Source: Paludibacteraceae bacterium
GTDB taxonomy: Bacteria; Bacteroidota; Bacteroidia; Bacteroidales; Paludibacteraceae
Assembly (NCBI GenBank): GCA_017632345.1
Contig: JAGBRL010000087.1
Coordinates: 1-32,362, forward strand
DNA length: 32,362 nucleotides
Reading direction: 5' to 3'
Notes under the pieces: model-generated
What the model saw: only the letters and a program-made list of their open reading frames with translations
The model's database searches: none
Told to the model about the DNA's origin: nothing
Program-made: the position numbers and the translations under genes
Part shown: positions 14,360 through 23,192 of the stretch, in pieces
Position numbering within the stretch: position 1 is the stretch's first letter
Layout: each line of letters starts with the position of its first letter

Positions 14360-16417
14360 TCAATTCACTGTCGGCAAATTACTATAATCTTTTGAATATC
14401 GGAGCATCTGTTCTGTAAAACTTTCGTCGTAAGTCACAATTACATTCACGATATTGCCGTCACCGTCAGTAACCGTCTTGTATGCCGGATTAACAAATCC
14501 CTTATAAGGCGCCAGATTCAGTTTTTCGTAACGAGCCTTCACCTCCTTGTGCAGATTCAAATCGACCTTCACCCCATACTTTTCCACAATATTTTTAGCC
14601 GCGTCAAAATCGCCTTCAGACTTTATTCTTTGAATTTCAGCCAACAAAGAGCCGAACAGGCCTCTCAATTTTTCGTAATCGTTAATTTTCACGAAATGCT
14701 TGCCGTCACGTTCCGCAAGTTCCACGACATTATCCGCCTTACCCTTTTCATAGACCCATTTTGCGATAAGCTGTCTGTTTCTCATGTGAGCCTCCTCCAC
14801 GTTATTGCCCAACTCGATTCTCACAAGCTGAGTCATCAGTCCGTTCATCATAAAGCTGTAGTATTCGGCCTTATACGCCTCGCTGTTAGGTAGCAGACCA
14901 AGTTCCACCAGTTTTTTGTCGGCCGCATAATAAAGACCGAAAAGGTCAGCCCTCGCCTCCTCTATCGTTGCGCCGTAAGCCTTCAGCGCATCTTGGCTCA
15001 CGCCCGGCAGCAGCTGTCCGGAGCCATGCCCGAGACACTCGTGCAGGTCTGTATGAATATTGCCCGTCACAAAACCGTAAGCCTCCATCAGTTCACGTTC
15101 GGCGTCGCTCCACACGAACTCCTCCTTGAAGCCGTTGCCTTTGGCAGCCTTGTCGTACGCGTCCGTTATGTTCTCGATAGTCACAGACTTAGAGCCATGT
15201 TGCTGCCTTATCCAGTTGGCGTTAGGCAGATTGATGCCGATAGGCGTAGGCGGGAAACAGTCGCCGCCCAGCATAGCCGCCGTGATCACTTTAGCAGAAA
15301 CCCCTTTGACTACCGGCTTTTTAAAACGAGCGTCAACAGGCGAGTTATCTTCGAACCACTGAGCGTTCTCGCTTATGGTCTCAGTCCTTTTTGTAGCTTC
15401 CAGATTTTTAAAATTGACGATAGACTCCCAGCTAGCCTTCAGTCCGAGCGGGTCACCATAAGTTTCGATAAACCCGTTGACAAAATCGACGCGAGAGACC
15501 GAATCTTTAACCCACAAAATACTGTAATCATCAAACTGCTTAAGGTCGCCAGACTTGTAATATTCAATAAGCGAGGCGATCACTTTTTTCTGCTGAGGAT
15601 TTTCCGCCACCCCTTCGGCCTTTTCCAGCCAGAAGAGAATTCTCTCTATTGCTCCAGAATACATACCGTCCTTTTTCCATACTATCTCCCTCAAAGCGCC
15701 ATCTTCGCCCTTTACCAGTTTGCAGTTCAGACCGTAAGACACCGGCGTAAGGTCAGCAGAGTTCCTCATCGCATCATAAAAAGCCTCGACCTCAGCCTGA
15801 GAGACGCCCTCGTAATAGTTATTGGCAGAAGAGGCTATCAAATCGTCGCCATCCGCCTGATTGACACGTTTTTTCAGCAAATCAGCGTCAAACATCACCG
15901 GCACAATCACGTCAAGCAGGTGCGTCTTGCTTCCGCCGAACGGCTCGAGCGGCAATTTATCATCATCAATCTCATTCACGCAACGTTTCAGATAATCCAC
16001 AGAGAAATCCGGCAGGAATTTATCCGTCGCATAATGGTGATGAATACCGTTAGAGAACCACACACGCTTAAGATACACCTCCAGCGCTTTGAACTCGTCC
16101 GTCTCCTTATCGTTCGCATTAATATAAATAGCCTCCAGCGTTCTTCTCACCGCAAGGTTGTACTTGCAGTTCTGGTCATAAAGAATGTCCCTGCCTTCGA
16201 GAGCCGCCTCGGAGAGATAATAAATAAGCTTTTTCTGCTCAAGGCTCAAGCTGTCAAAACCTTCGACTCTGTACCTGAGCACCTCAAGGTCATAAAACTT
16301 ATCCACCGTATATTGAAAATTTCCGCCGGCCGCCTCCAAACCCTCAGAGTCAGCCGCAAACTGTCCGCCGCACGAACAAAGCCCAGTAATAGCCATCATC
16401 ATTATATAATTTTTCAT
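14360..16417 (-). CDS. Dipeptidyl-peptidase III (M49), predicted lipoprotein
   Basis: 685 aa from the ATG at 16417; a longer open frame to 16558 overlaps the upstream gene and is rejected. The start gives a lipoprotein signal (MKNYIMMMAITGLCSC, lipobox LCSC at 13-16, lipidated C16). Zinc peptidase motif HECLGH at 459-464 (the M49 HExxGH) with EEARAD at 486-491 supplying the third ligand. It removes dipeptides from peptide N-termini, here probably on the periplasmic or outer surface face. It starts 1 nt after the stop of the secreted-protein gene at 16419, so the two are tightly coupled. Such M49 lipoproteins are common in Bacteroidota. Confidence 0.95.
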   Translation of the reverse strand: MKNYIMMMAITGLCSCGGQFAADSEGLEAAGGNFQYTVDKFYDLEVLRYRVEGFDSLSLEQKKLIYYLSEAALEGRDILYDQNCKYNLAVRRTLEAIYINANDKETDEFKALEVYLKRVWFSNGIHHHYATDKFLPDFSVDYLKRCVNEIDDDKLPLEPFGGSKTHLLDVIVPVMFDADLLKKRVNQADGDDLIASSANNYYEGVSQAEVEAFYDAMRNSADLTPVSYGLNCKLVKGEDGALREIVWKKDGMYSGAIERILFWLEKAEGVAENPQQKKVIASLIEYYKSGDLKQFDDYSILWVKDSVSRVDFVNGFIETYGDPLGLKASWESIVNFKNLEATKRTETISENAQWFEDNSPVDARFKKPVVKGVSAKVITAAMLGGDCFPPTPIGINLPNANWIRQQHGSKSVTIENITDAYDKAAKGNGFKEEFVWSDAERELMEAYGFVTGNIHTDLHECLGHGSGQLLPGVSQDALKAYGATIEEARADLFGLYYAADKKLVELGLLPNSEAYKAEYYSFMMNGLMTQLVRIELGNNVEEAHMRNRQLIAKWVYEKGKADNVVELAERDGKHFVKINDYEKLRGLFGSLLAEIQRIKSEGDFDAAKNIVEKYGVKVDLNLHKEVKARYEKLNLAPYKGFVNPAYKTVTDGDGNIVNVIVTYDESFTEQMLRYSKDYSNLPTVN

Positions 16418-16418
16418 T

Positions 16419-17249
16419 TTACTCTTTATTCTTAACATCAATATTTTCCACAAAGACCCAGACGTTTCCGTCCAGTTCAAACGCGTCGTAGGTGAAGTCG
16501 GGTCCATAGTGCGAGTACACACCCGTAAAGACAGGCTCCGTAGGGACAAGATGGTCAAAGACGATCATGTTCAACTCCTTTTCGTAAGAGAGAGCCACCT
16601 TCGCCTCGGCGCTATGCTCAAGCACGAAACGCTGCAAAGTCTTCCGTTTAGTCTTCAGCACAAGTTTCCCCAAGTACGCCGATTTGCCGTTGAAAGTCAG
16701 CACGTCAATCACCTTGAAGCTAGACGCCACATTGTTGCCTCCCCAGCCAAGCAGGACATAATAAACATCACGTCTGCGCTTTACCGGAATCACCTTGTAA
16801 TAAAGCGCACCATACCAGTCGTTCACATTCACGCGTTTAGAATTAGCCGGAACGAAAGCCTTGGACTTTACCTTAAGCTGGACCACATCCGCCTTTCTGC
16901 CCTTTCTCTTAGGCAAGCGCTGGACAAAGCCTCCGTACCCGTATGTTTTGTCGCTCAGCGGATAGCTCCACGTATAAACGCGCACCTTGTTATCAGAAGA
17001 GGTCACCTTTCCTAAAAAAGGCAGCGAGGCGAACGACTTATAAAAAGACGCCGGCTCTTCGAGTTCCGTCTTCAGCGTCCGCTCAATACGTCTGCTGATG
17101 TCATGCTTAAGGCTGTCAGTCTGGCAATTCTTCAGCGAATCAAAAAGCACGGCGAGCCGAGCCTCGGCATCCGTCGGAACCGTCGTTTCCTGCCCAAACA
17201 GAGGAAAGCCCGCCACCAGCATCAATATGTAAAGCACTAAACGTTTCAT
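16419..17249 (-). CDS. Secreted protein of unknown function, partner of the M49 peptidase gene
   Basis: 276 aa with a signal peptide (MKRLVLYILMLVAGFPLFG, cleavage near Q20). The body is rich in beta-strand patterns: VRVYTWSYPLSDKTYGYGGF near 89-108, DWYGALYYKVIPV, YYVLLGWGGNN and a C-terminal FELDGNVWVFVENI. No catalytic residues or named domain are recognised; the style is that of small periplasmic proteins conserved in Bacteroidota. The gene ends 1 nt before the dipeptidyl-peptidase start, so co-translation is likely. A promoter lies almost on top of the start codon (17255-17284). Confidence 0.75.
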   Translation of the reverse strand: MKRLVLYILMLVAGFPLFGQETTVPTDAEARLAVLFDSLKNCQTDSLKHDISRRIERTLKTELEEPASFYKSFASLPFLGKVTSSDNKVRVYTWSYPLSDKTYGYGGFVQRLPKRKGRKADVVQLKVKSKAFVPANSKRVNVNDWYGALYYKVIPVKRRRDVYYVLLGWGGNNVASSFKVIDVLTFNGKSAYLGKLVLKTKRKTLQRFVLEHSAEAKVALSYEKELNMIVFDHLVPTEPVFTGVYSHYGPDFTYDAFELDGNVWVFVENIDVKNKE

Positions 17250-17254
17250 GAACT

Positions 17255-17284
17255 CAAAGGTAATATTTTTTTAAGAAAACACAA
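17255..17284 (-). promoter_or_regulatory. Bacteroidota-type promoter abutting the start codon at 17249
   Basis: Minus strand TTG (17282-17284), 19-nt spacer, TACCTTTG (17255-17262). Only 5 nt separate the -7 box from the ATG, so transcription would begin at or next to the start codon, implying a leaderless or nearly leaderless mRNA. Confidence 0.55.
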
Positions 17285-17312
17285 AAAACAGCTCAAAACA
17301 TTCGGCACAAGC

Positions 17313-18089
17313 CTACTCGTCAAGATACACCTTTATGCTTCCGACCCTGATTTTAGACTCCACGAGCACCGGAATCTGTCGGCTGTCTGCCGTTATCCAC
17401 ACATACACCGGCTCACCGCTCGCAAAGATAGTGCCCTCGCCCACTGTCGTAGAACACTTGAAGCAATCATATTTCTTACCGCTCTTCGCCTTAATCACCT
17501 CGCGTCCGAGCACCCTGCCCTCCAGTCTGTGAACAGCATCATTATAAATCACGTCAAACCCCACAGATTCATCTTTAGACAAACCGCTGACGTCCATATT
17601 CCGCGCAGTGTAAACCGCGTTGATAATGTCCCACGAGCAATCAGGGAATAACACGACCGTGTCGTTCAGAGCCGTTCCGTTACGCCACGCGCGTTTAGAG
17701 TATGAATTTCCGCTGTATACGATATCCTCCTTAAGCAGATTTCCGTCCTCCCTCGTTTCAGAATAATAAGCCACCGGCTTCAGTGAGACGGAGTCCATAA
17801 GAGCCGTGTGCTTTGTGTCAAGGTCATAGACCCAGCGCCACTCCTTCATGCTGTTAGCAGAGACCGTAAACTTATAATTAGCGCCCTCCGCCGCCACCTC
17901 AAAAAGCGCCACGCCGCCCTTCACCCAGATGAAGCCCCAATTATAATATGCGCTATATTTCAGAGACTCGCCAACCCTTATAGCCCGGTTAGCCTCAACA
18001 CACTGAGCAGAAGCGGTCACCACCAGCATCTGCAAAAGCAGGAAAAACAATATCTTACCCAATCTGCACAAAATAAAAGAATCAGTCAA
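17313..18089 (-). CDS. DUF3108 domain-containing secreted protein
   Basis: 258 aa. N-terminal signal peptide (hydrophobic run FFLLLQMLVVTASA, cleavage near residue 28). The mature part has the DUF3108 pattern: GESLKYSAYYNWGFIWVKGG near 42-61, DLDTKHTALMD with KPVAYYSE, a Trp-containing WDIINAVYTAR, and the C-terminal GKKYDCFKCSTTV...VYVWITADSRQIPVLVESK. DUF3108 proteins are predicted periplasmic, lipocalin- or LolA-like barrels with no proven role. Its first codons overlap the end of the glycosyltransferase gene by 8 nt, so it is the last gene of the unit starting at 21668. Confidence 0.85.
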   Translation of the reverse strand: MTDSFILCRLGKILFFLLLQMLVVTASAQCVEANRAIRVGESLKYSAYYNWGFIWVKGGVALFEVAAEGANYKFTVSANSMKEWRWVYDLDTKHTALMDSVSLKPVAYYSETREDGNLLKEDIVYSGNSYSKRAWRNGTALNDTVVLFPDCSWDIINAVYTARNMDVSGLSKDESVGFDVIYNDAVHRLEGRVLGREVIKAKSGKKYDCFKCSTTVGEGTIFASGEPVYVWITADSRQIPVLVESKIRVGSIKVYLDE

Positions 18090-19107
18090 AATTCAACATA
18101 GAGAACCTGTCCTTTCCGCCGACGTTAAAATCCAGCACGATGCTGCGTCTGTAAATTTCGTTAACACGTCCGCCCACCGCATTCCGAAGATTCTCCTTTC
18201 TTTTCTCCTCATACTCTCCCTTCAATTTATTGAACTCCTTCCGAGCCGACAAGACCGCCTTGAAATTATCCGTCTCACCCTTCAGCAAGAAGACCGCAGC
18301 CGCCAGATAATCCATGAAGAAGCGAGCCGTCATCACCATGTTCAGCGACTCCTCCGGCTCATTTTTATAAATCATAAGAAGATTATTTCTAAAATTCAAG
18401 AACGTTTTCCGCGGGTTCTGCACATTAAGCGTGCCGCCCCCCACATGAAAGACAACGCACTGCGGCACACACACGATACGGAACCCCCTTGCCCTAAGCC
18501 TCCAGCAAAGGTCAATCTCCTCCATGTGCGCAAAGAAGCCGGCATCAAGTCCGCCCACCCTGTCAAACACCTCTTTTCTGATGCAAAGCGCCGCTCCAGT
18601 AGCCCAAAACAGGTCAGTCACACTATCGTACTGTCCCTCATCCTTCTCCACCGAGTCAAAAATTCTGCCTCTGCAAAAGGGGTATCCGAAGCGGTCTATG
18701 AACCCGCCGCACGCGCCCGCATGTTCGAAGAGCTCAGGCGAGGCGAAAGAGCGTATTTTAGGCTGACAAGCCGCCACGTCCCTGTTAGCGTCGAGAAAAT
18801 CCACCATGGGCAAGAGCCAGTTTTCCGTGACCTCCACATCAGAATTTAGCAGCACCACATACTCCGCGTCAACCTGCTTCAGCGCACGGTTATACCCTTC
18901 GGCAAAGCCGTAATTTTCATCAAGCGCAATCAGTCTGACCTCCGGAAAATTCGTCCTTACAAAATCAACAGAGCCGTCGTCCGAAGCATTGTCGGCCACA
19001 ACCACCTCCACCCCGTCGCCAGACGAGAACTTGCACACCGAAGGCAAGAAACGCTCCAGCATCTCCTTGCCGTTCCAATTCAAAATAACAACAGAAACCT
19101 TCATCAT
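18082..19107 (-). CDS. Family 2 glycosyltransferase (rhamnosyltransferase-like)
   Basis: 341 aa. GT-A fold with the N-terminal VSVVILNWNG (4-13), VVADNASDDGS (36-46) and LLNSDVEV (86-93; NSD takes the place of DxD). A later FWATGAALCIRKEVFD and HMEEIDLCWRLRARG are typical of the GT2 group acting on rhamnan or O-antigen-type glycans. There is no transmembrane segment except a weak hydrophobic stretch near 260-280. It overlaps the acyltransferase stop by 4 nt (ATGA). Coupling to a lipid A-type acyltransferase suggests envelope glycolipid work, but the sugar and acceptor are unknown. Confidence 0.93.
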   Translation of the reverse strand: MMKVSVVILNWNGKEMLERFLPSVCKFSSGDGVEVVVADNASDDGSVDFVRTNFPEVRLIALDENYGFAEGYNRALKQVDAEYVVLLNSDVEVTENWLLPMVDFLDANRDVAACQPKIRSFASPELFEHAGACGGFIDRFGYPFCRGRIFDSVEKDEGQYDSVTDLFWATGAALCIRKEVFDRVGGLDAGFFAHMEEIDLCWRLRARGFRIVCVPQCVVFHVGGGTLNVQNPRKTFLNFRNNLLMIYKNEPEESLNMVMTARFFMDYLAAAVFLLKGETDNFKAVLSARKEFNKLKGEYEEKRKENLRNAVGGRVNEIYRRSIVLDFNVGGKDRFSMLNFD

Positions 19108-20009
19108 TTATCACCTTCCGTTGCGTCCGCCCGCTTGTGTTTCCATCTCTTATGAGACCACAACCAGCAAGCCGGGTCGCGCTTTATCGTATTTTCAAAA
19201 AGTTCCACATACTTGTCAGTTATTTCATTTTCTGCAGTCTCCTTCGCATTAGGCGAGACAAGCACAAGCTCGCACGAATAATAACCGCGCTTCACCTTCC
19301 GCACATCAAAATAGATCACCGCGTCGCCGCCCTTTCTGGCGATTCTCTCCGGCCCCGTCAAGAAAGGCGTCTCCTGATTAAGGAACGTGTTCCAGTAATT
19401 AAGATTGTTTCTCGACGGCGTCTGGTCAGCAATAAAACCTAACGCAAAAGTCTTGCCCTCCCTTCTCAGCCCCAGAATAGCCCTGAGCGCGTCATTCTTA
19501 GGAATGTTCAGCGTGCCGAAGCGCTTGCGCAAGCTAAGGAAAAAGCTGTCGAAATATTTGTTTTTCAGCGGTCTGTACAATTCGCCGGCCACAAATCCGT
19601 CTATATTCTTATAATCTATAAATATAGATGTGATCCACTCCCAGTTACCATAATGCCCTAACATCACGACCATGCTCTTCTTCTCCTTCGCAAAATTCGC
19701 CATCATCTCAGGATTAACGAAGTGCATTCTTCTCTGCATCTCCTCGTCGGAGATATGAATCAGTTTCAGCGTTTCAGTAAACACGTCAACAAAGTGGAGA
19801 TAGAACCGTCGCTCAATCTGCTTAATCTCCTTCAGGCTTTTGTCAGGGAAAGAGTTAGTCAGATTCCGCCTCACCACCTTCTTTCTGTATCTGACGACAT
19901 AATAGAGCAGCAGATACACCGGATAAGTAATGACATACAGCACCGGCAGCGGAAGCCAAGCCAGCACCCACACAAACGCGTAAAATATGTAAAAAACTAC
20001 CGCAGACAT
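19104..20009 (-). CDS. Lipid A-type lysophospholipid acyltransferase (LpxL/HtrB family)
   Basis: 301 aa from the ATG at 20009, 4 nt after the engB stop; a start at 20033 would overlap engB by 20 nt and adds 8 residues before the hydrophobic N-terminus. One N-terminal membrane anchor (VVFYIFYAFVWVLAWLPLPV). Catalytic HX4E: H119 and E124 in GHYGNWEW (118-125); a later FIADQTPSRNNL and the PFLTGPERIARK segment are family signatures. It adds a secondary acyl chain to a lipid A precursor, or a related lipid, at the inner membrane. The spacing places it in the holA-engB unit. Confidence 0.93.
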   Translation of the reverse strand: MSAVVFYIFYAFVWVLAWLPLPVLYVITYPVYLLLYYVVRYRKKVVRRNLTNSFPDKSLKEIKQIERRFYLHFVDVFTETLKLIHISDEEMQRRMHFVNPEMMANFAKEKKSMVVMLGHYGNWEWITSIFIDYKNIDGFVAGELYRPLKNKYFDSFFLSLRKRFGTLNIPKNDALRAILGLRREGKTFALGFIADQTPSRNNLNYWNTFLNQETPFLTGPERIARKGGDAVIYFDVRKVKRGYYSCELVLVSPNAKETAENEITDKYVELFENTIKRDPACWLWSHKRWKHKRADATEGDK

Positions 20010-20013
20010 ACCG

Positions 20014-20616
20014 TTATCCCTGCAAAGATTCATTTATGCTCTCTATATAATCAAGCAGTTCCTCCCTGCCCATCTGATTTTCAGACGACGTGACGAAGAT
20101 AGGCGGCAGTTCCTCCCACTGCTCATAAAGCTTCTCCTTATAAGCTTCAAGATTCTTCGCCAGCTCGTTCTTTCCGAGTTTATCCGCCTTAGTGAACACG
20201 ATAGAGAACGGCACGCCGTTAACCCCAAGGAAATCGAAAAACTCAAGGTCAATCTTCTGCGGCTCAAGCCTGCAGTCAATCAGCACGAAAAGGTTCACCA
20301 GAAGATTCCTGTTAAGGATATAGCCCTTGATCATCTTCTCCAGCTTGTCCCTGCTATCCTTTCCCACCTTAGCGTATCCGTATCCCGGGAGGTCAACAAG
20401 ATACCAGTCATCGTTCACGATGAAATGGTTTATCAGCAACGTCTTTCCCGGCTTTGACGAAGTCATAGCCAGTCCTTTATGGTTCGTCAGCATATTAATC
20501 AGCGACGACTTTCCCACATTAGAACGCCCGATAAACGCATACTCCGGACGGTTATGATTCGGACACTTGGCAACCATAGTGTTGCTCATCACAAATTTAG
20601 CATTTTTTACTATCAT
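20014..20616 (-). CDS. engB: Ribosome biogenesis GTPase EngB/YihA/YsxC
   Basis: 200 aa, normal length. G1 GRSNVGKSS (30-38), G2 Thr in the KPGKT segment (55-59), G3 DLPGYGYAK (75-83), G4 TKADK (142-146), and a G5-like TSSENQ near the C-terminus. It helps assemble the 50S subunit and is usually essential. It is 35 nt downstream of holA; a TAATTTTG box (minus strand, 20632-20639) in that gap could be a weak internal promoter, but it lacks a well-placed TTG. Confidence 0.97.
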   Translation of the reverse strand: MIVKNAKFVMSNTMVAKCPNHNRPEYAFIGRSNVGKSSLINMLTNHKGLAMTSSKPGKTLLINHFIVNDDWYLVDLPGYGYAKVGKDSRDKLEKMIKGYILNRNLLVNLFVLIDCRLEPQKIDLEFFDFLGVNGVPFSIVFTKADKLGKNELAKNLEAYKEKLYEQWEELPPIFVTSSENQMGREELLDYIESINESLQG

Positions 20617-20651
20617 AATTCAAAACATTTTCAAAATTAAAGAGATTACCC

Positions 20652-21668
20652 TCAGTTCATAATTCTGTAAACAAGTTCTTTAAGCAGTTCATTTTCAGAG
20701 GCAGAGCCACCGCCGAACCCTTTAGAACGCGCGTCATACTCCCTCAGCAGCGAGATTATCTCCATAGTCTTCCAGCCGTTATAGTTTTTAGCCGCAAGAT
20801 GATAATCCTTTGCAAAATAAGGGTTTACGCCAAACGCCTTAGCAACCGACGCGTCACTTTTGTCCGGCAAATAATAATAAGCCATCAGATTTGCGAAGAA
20901 GTCAAAAAGCGTGGAGACCGTAAGCAAGAAAGGATTGCTTTTCGGGTCCTTTCCGAAGTGCGCCACGATTTGGTTCACCTTGAACACGTCCTTGTTAATC
21001 AAAGCGGCGCGAAGTTCAAAATTATTGAAAGTTTTGCTGATGCCGACGCTCCGCTCCACCATTTCCGCCGTGACGCTCTTCACGCTGGCAGGCAGCCCGA
21101 CCTTCAGTTTGTCCAGCTCGCTCACCACATTGCAAAGGTCCGTGCCAAGGTACTCCGCAAGCATCTGCGCCGTCTTCGGGTCTATGCTCAGTCCGAACGA
21201 AATCAGATATTCAGAGATGAAAGCCGGAATCTGATTGTCGTACAATTTCTTAGACTCGAACAGCACCCCCACCTTCGGCAATTCGACCGCAAATTTCTTC
21301 CTTTTGTCCACCTTTTTGTACTTGTAGCAAATAACAAGCACAGTTGACGGCTGCGGTTTTTTCAGATAAAACTCAAGTTTGTCGATGTCAGAAATACTCT
21401 GAGCCTCCTTCACGACCACGAGCTGCCTCCGCGCCATTACAGGGAAACGCTTCGCCGCGTTTATCACGTCCTTGATATTGACGTCAGAGCCGTACATGAC
21501 CGTCTGGTTAAACTCACGTTCCGTCTCGTCGAGCGCGTTTTCTATTATGTAGTTACAGATAACGTCGATGTAGTAAGGCTCCTCTCCGGAAAGGAAATAG
21601 ACCGGTTTGAAGACACCCTGACGAAGTTCTGCAAGTATGTTCTGATAATCTGAATTTTGCTTTGCCAT
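20652..21668 (-). CDS. holA: DNA polymerase III subunit delta
   Basis: 338 aa, normal length. It opens sliding clamps as the delta wrench of the clamp loader. The N-terminal degenerate AAA+ module has PVYFLSGEEPYYID (22-35), the Bacteroidota-style delta opening, and no Walker A, as expected for delta. Then come FPVMARRQLVVVKEAQ near 74-89 and SELDKL near 191-196. The C-terminal helical collar domain includes LLTVSTLFDFFANLMAYYYL. It is the first gene of a likely five-gene unit (holA, engB, acyltransferase, GT2, DUF3108) and diverges from the gene at 21717. Confidence 0.95.
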   Translation of the reverse strand: MAKQNSDYQNILAELRQGVFKPVYFLSGEEPYYIDVICNYIIENALDETEREFNQTVMYGSDVNIKDVINAAKRFPVMARRQLVVVKEAQSISDIDKLEFYLKKPQPSTVLVICYKYKKVDKRKKFAVELPKVGVLFESKKLYDNQIPAFISEYLISFGLSIDPKTAQMLAEYLGTDLCNVVSELDKLKVGLPASVKSVTAEMVERSVGISKTFNNFELRAALINKDVFKVNQIVAHFGKDPKSNPFLLTVSTLFDFFANLMAYYYLPDKSDASVAKAFGVNPYFAKDYHLAAKNYNGWKTMEIISLLREYDARSKGFGGGSASENELLKELVYRIMN

Positions 21669-21692
21669 TTATGCCAAATTTTATTATCTTTG
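21662..21692 (+). promoter_or_regulatory. Bacteroidota-type promoter for the HsdR_N-like gene, overlapping the holA start
   Basis: TTG (21662-21664), 20-nt spacer, TATCTTTG (21685-21692), with the ATG at 21717. The TTG lies inside the first codons of holA, which is read the other way. Confidence 0.75.
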
Positions 21693-21700
21693 CCGAAGCA

Positions 21701-21708
21701 CAAATATA
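21701..21708 (-). promoter_or_regulatory. -7 box for holA
   Basis: TATATTTG on the minus strand (an exact TAnnTTTG), 32 nt before the holA ATG at 21668. No TTG is seen 17-23 nt upstream. It is interleaved with the plus-strand promoter at 21662-21692. Confidence 0.5.
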
Positions 21709-21716
21709 GTAAAAAA

Positions 21717-22163
21717 ATGTTAGAACTAAATTTGCCGAGGTATAAATTTAAGACGAAAAATGAAGCGGGCCGGCTTATGATTTTTGATCGGTGCCGCAAG
21801 AAGCACGTTGCCCTCACCTCGGAAGAATGGGTTCGGCAGAATTTCGTGGAGTACCTCATCAACGAGAAGAGGTATCCGCCCGGACTAATATCCAACGAGT
21901 CCACCGTCCACCTTAACGGGCTAAGAAAACGCTGCGACACAGTGATTTACAACCGCAACGGCCAGCCCGAAATCATAGTGGAATACAAGGCTCCGAACGT
22001 GACCATAACGCAGGAGACGTTTGACCAGATAGCGATGTACAACTTCAAGATGCAGGTTCGCTACCTTATAGTCTCCAACGGCATGAACCATTTTTGCTGC
22101 AAGATAAACTACGAGGAGATGCGTTACGAGTTCTTGCGCGAAGTTCCGGAGTGTTTTTTCTGA
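21717..22163 (+). CDS. Solitary HsdR N-terminal-like domain protein (HSDR_N_2, PD-(D/E)XK fold)
   Basis: 148 aa from the ATG at 21717; the frame is open upstream to 21657, but that part overlaps holA and its promoters. The motif is that of a PD-(D/E)XK nuclease fold: RKRCDTVIYN (70-79, D74) and IIVEYKAP (86-93, E89-x-K91), preceded by LTSEEWVRQNFVEYL. This is the small stand-alone HSDR_N_2 protein widespread in Bacteroidota beside holA; no HsdM, HsdS or translocase gene is near, so it is not a restriction system. Its role is unknown, possibly DNA repair given recR three genes on. It starts a likely four-gene unit. Confidence 0.9.
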   Translation: MLELNLPRYKFKTKNEAGRLMIFDRCRKKHVALTSEEWVRQNFVEYLINEKRYPPGLISNESTVHLNGLRKRCDTVIYNRNGQPEIIVEYKAPNVTITQETFDQIAMYNFKMQVRYLIVSNGMNHFCCKINYEEMRYEFLREVPECFF

Positions 22164-22188
22164 ATATAAATTAAAAAGCGATATAAAA

Positions 22189-22563
22189 ATGAGAACAATT
22201 TTCACCGTATTCTTAGTGCTGATTCTAAGTTTAGGAGGTTTTGTGTGGTACCGCTACTACTTCGTGTTTGCCGAAGGCGTGAAGAGCGGACAGCTGAACG
22301 ACGTCAAGAAAAAAGGATACATTTTTAAAACTTACGAGGGCAAACTCATACAGTCTGGCGTAAAAAGCTCCGGCACGTCCATACAGTCCAACGAGTTTGT
22401 GTTCTCTATCGAAGACGAGAGAGTTGCAAAGCAGCTGGAACTTGCCAGCGGCAAATACATAGACTTGCACTACAACGAATACATATCCTCATTGCCATGG
22501 AGAGGAATGTCGCAATATGTGGTTGACAGCGTGATAGCCATTCACGACGAGAAAGGGTTCTGA
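22189..22563 (+). CDS. Membrane-anchored protein of unknown function
   Basis: 124 aa. One N-terminal hydrophobic segment ([21 protein letters not shown], about 5-25) likely serves as an uncleaved anchor. The remaining 100 residues, predicted to lie in the periplasm, have a beta-rich pattern with [26 protein letters not shown] and [22 protein letters not shown]. No motif is recognised. It lies 25 nt after the HsdR_N-like gene and 2 nt before recR, and is probably in one transcript with both. The style is that of short conserved proteins in Bacteroidota. Confidence 0.75.
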   Translation: MRTIFTVFLVLILSLGGFVWYRYYFVFAEGVKSGQLNDVKKKGYIFKTYEGKLIQSGVKSSGTSIQSNEFVFSIEDERVAKQLELASGKYIDLHYNEYISSLPWRGMSQYVVDSVIAIHDEKGF

Positions 22564-22565
22564 CG

Positions 22566-23192
22566 ATGCAATACGACAGACTACCATCCACGTTGCTGGA
22601 GAATGCGGTCAGCGAGTTTTCGCGCCTGCCGGGCATAGGACGCAAAAGCGCTCTGCGGCTTGCTCTGCACCTTCTGAAGCTGGACAAAGAGGATGTGGAG
22701 CAGTTTGGCAACGCCTTCATCGCGCTCCGCAACGAAATCCAGTACTGCAAGGTGTGCCACAACATATCTGACACAGAGGTCTGCTCCATCTGCTCAAACA
22801 AACAGAGAGACAGACAGACGCTGTGCGTTGTGGAGAACATAAAAGATGTGATGTCTGTGGAAAACACGCAGCAGTTCAACGGGCTGTACCATGTGCTGGG
22901 CGGCGTGATTTCGCCAATGGACGGAATCGGGCCGTCGGACCTGAACGTGGACAGCCTAGTCGGGCGCGTGGCAGAAGATGGGGTCAAGGAGGTCATTCTT
23001 GCGCTTAGCCCGACAATGGAGGGCGACACCACAAACTTCTACATCTACAGAAAACTTGCAGGGCTGAACGTCGAGGTTAGCACCATAGCGCGCGGCGTGG
23101 CGATTGGCGACGAACTTGAGTATGCCGACGAGGTGACACTCGGACGCTCCATATTAAACAGAACACCATTTAAAGAGAGTATAACAAAATGA
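22566..23192 (+). CDS. recR: Recombination protein RecR
   Basis: 208 aa, normal length. N-terminal helix-hairpin-helix ([17 protein letters not shown], 21-37), a zinc finger with C61, C64, C73 and C76, and a Toprim domain starting [14 protein letters not shown] (86-99, E90). It acts with RecF/RecO to load RecA at gaps. It is 2 nt after the preceding gene and overlaps the next by 4 nt. Confidence 0.97.
   Translation: MQYDRLPSTLLENAVSEFSRLPGIGRKSALRLALHLLKLDKEDVEQFGNAFIALRNEIQYCKVCHNISDTEVCSICSNKQRDRQTLCVVENIKDVMSVENTQQFNGLYHVLGGVISPMDGIGPSDLNVDSLVGRVAEDGVKEVILALSPTMEGDTTNFYIYRKLAGLNVEVSTIARGVAIGDELEYADEVTLGRSILNRTPFKESITK

Noticed and set aside
14993..16435. A 480-codon open frame on the plus strand
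   Set aside because: It lies antisense to the M49 peptidase, whose motifs are intact; the translated frame is His/Arg/Val-rich with no domain, as expected for a shadow of a real gene.
16418..16558. A 47-residue N-terminal extension of the dipeptidyl-peptidase
   Set aside because: It overlaps the end of the preceding gene out of frame and would bury the lipoprotein signal peptide that begins at 16417.
21717..22163. A type I restriction-modification system
   Set aside because: Only a 148-residue HsdR N-domain-like protein is present; no helicase/translocase, HsdM or HsdS gene is in the window.
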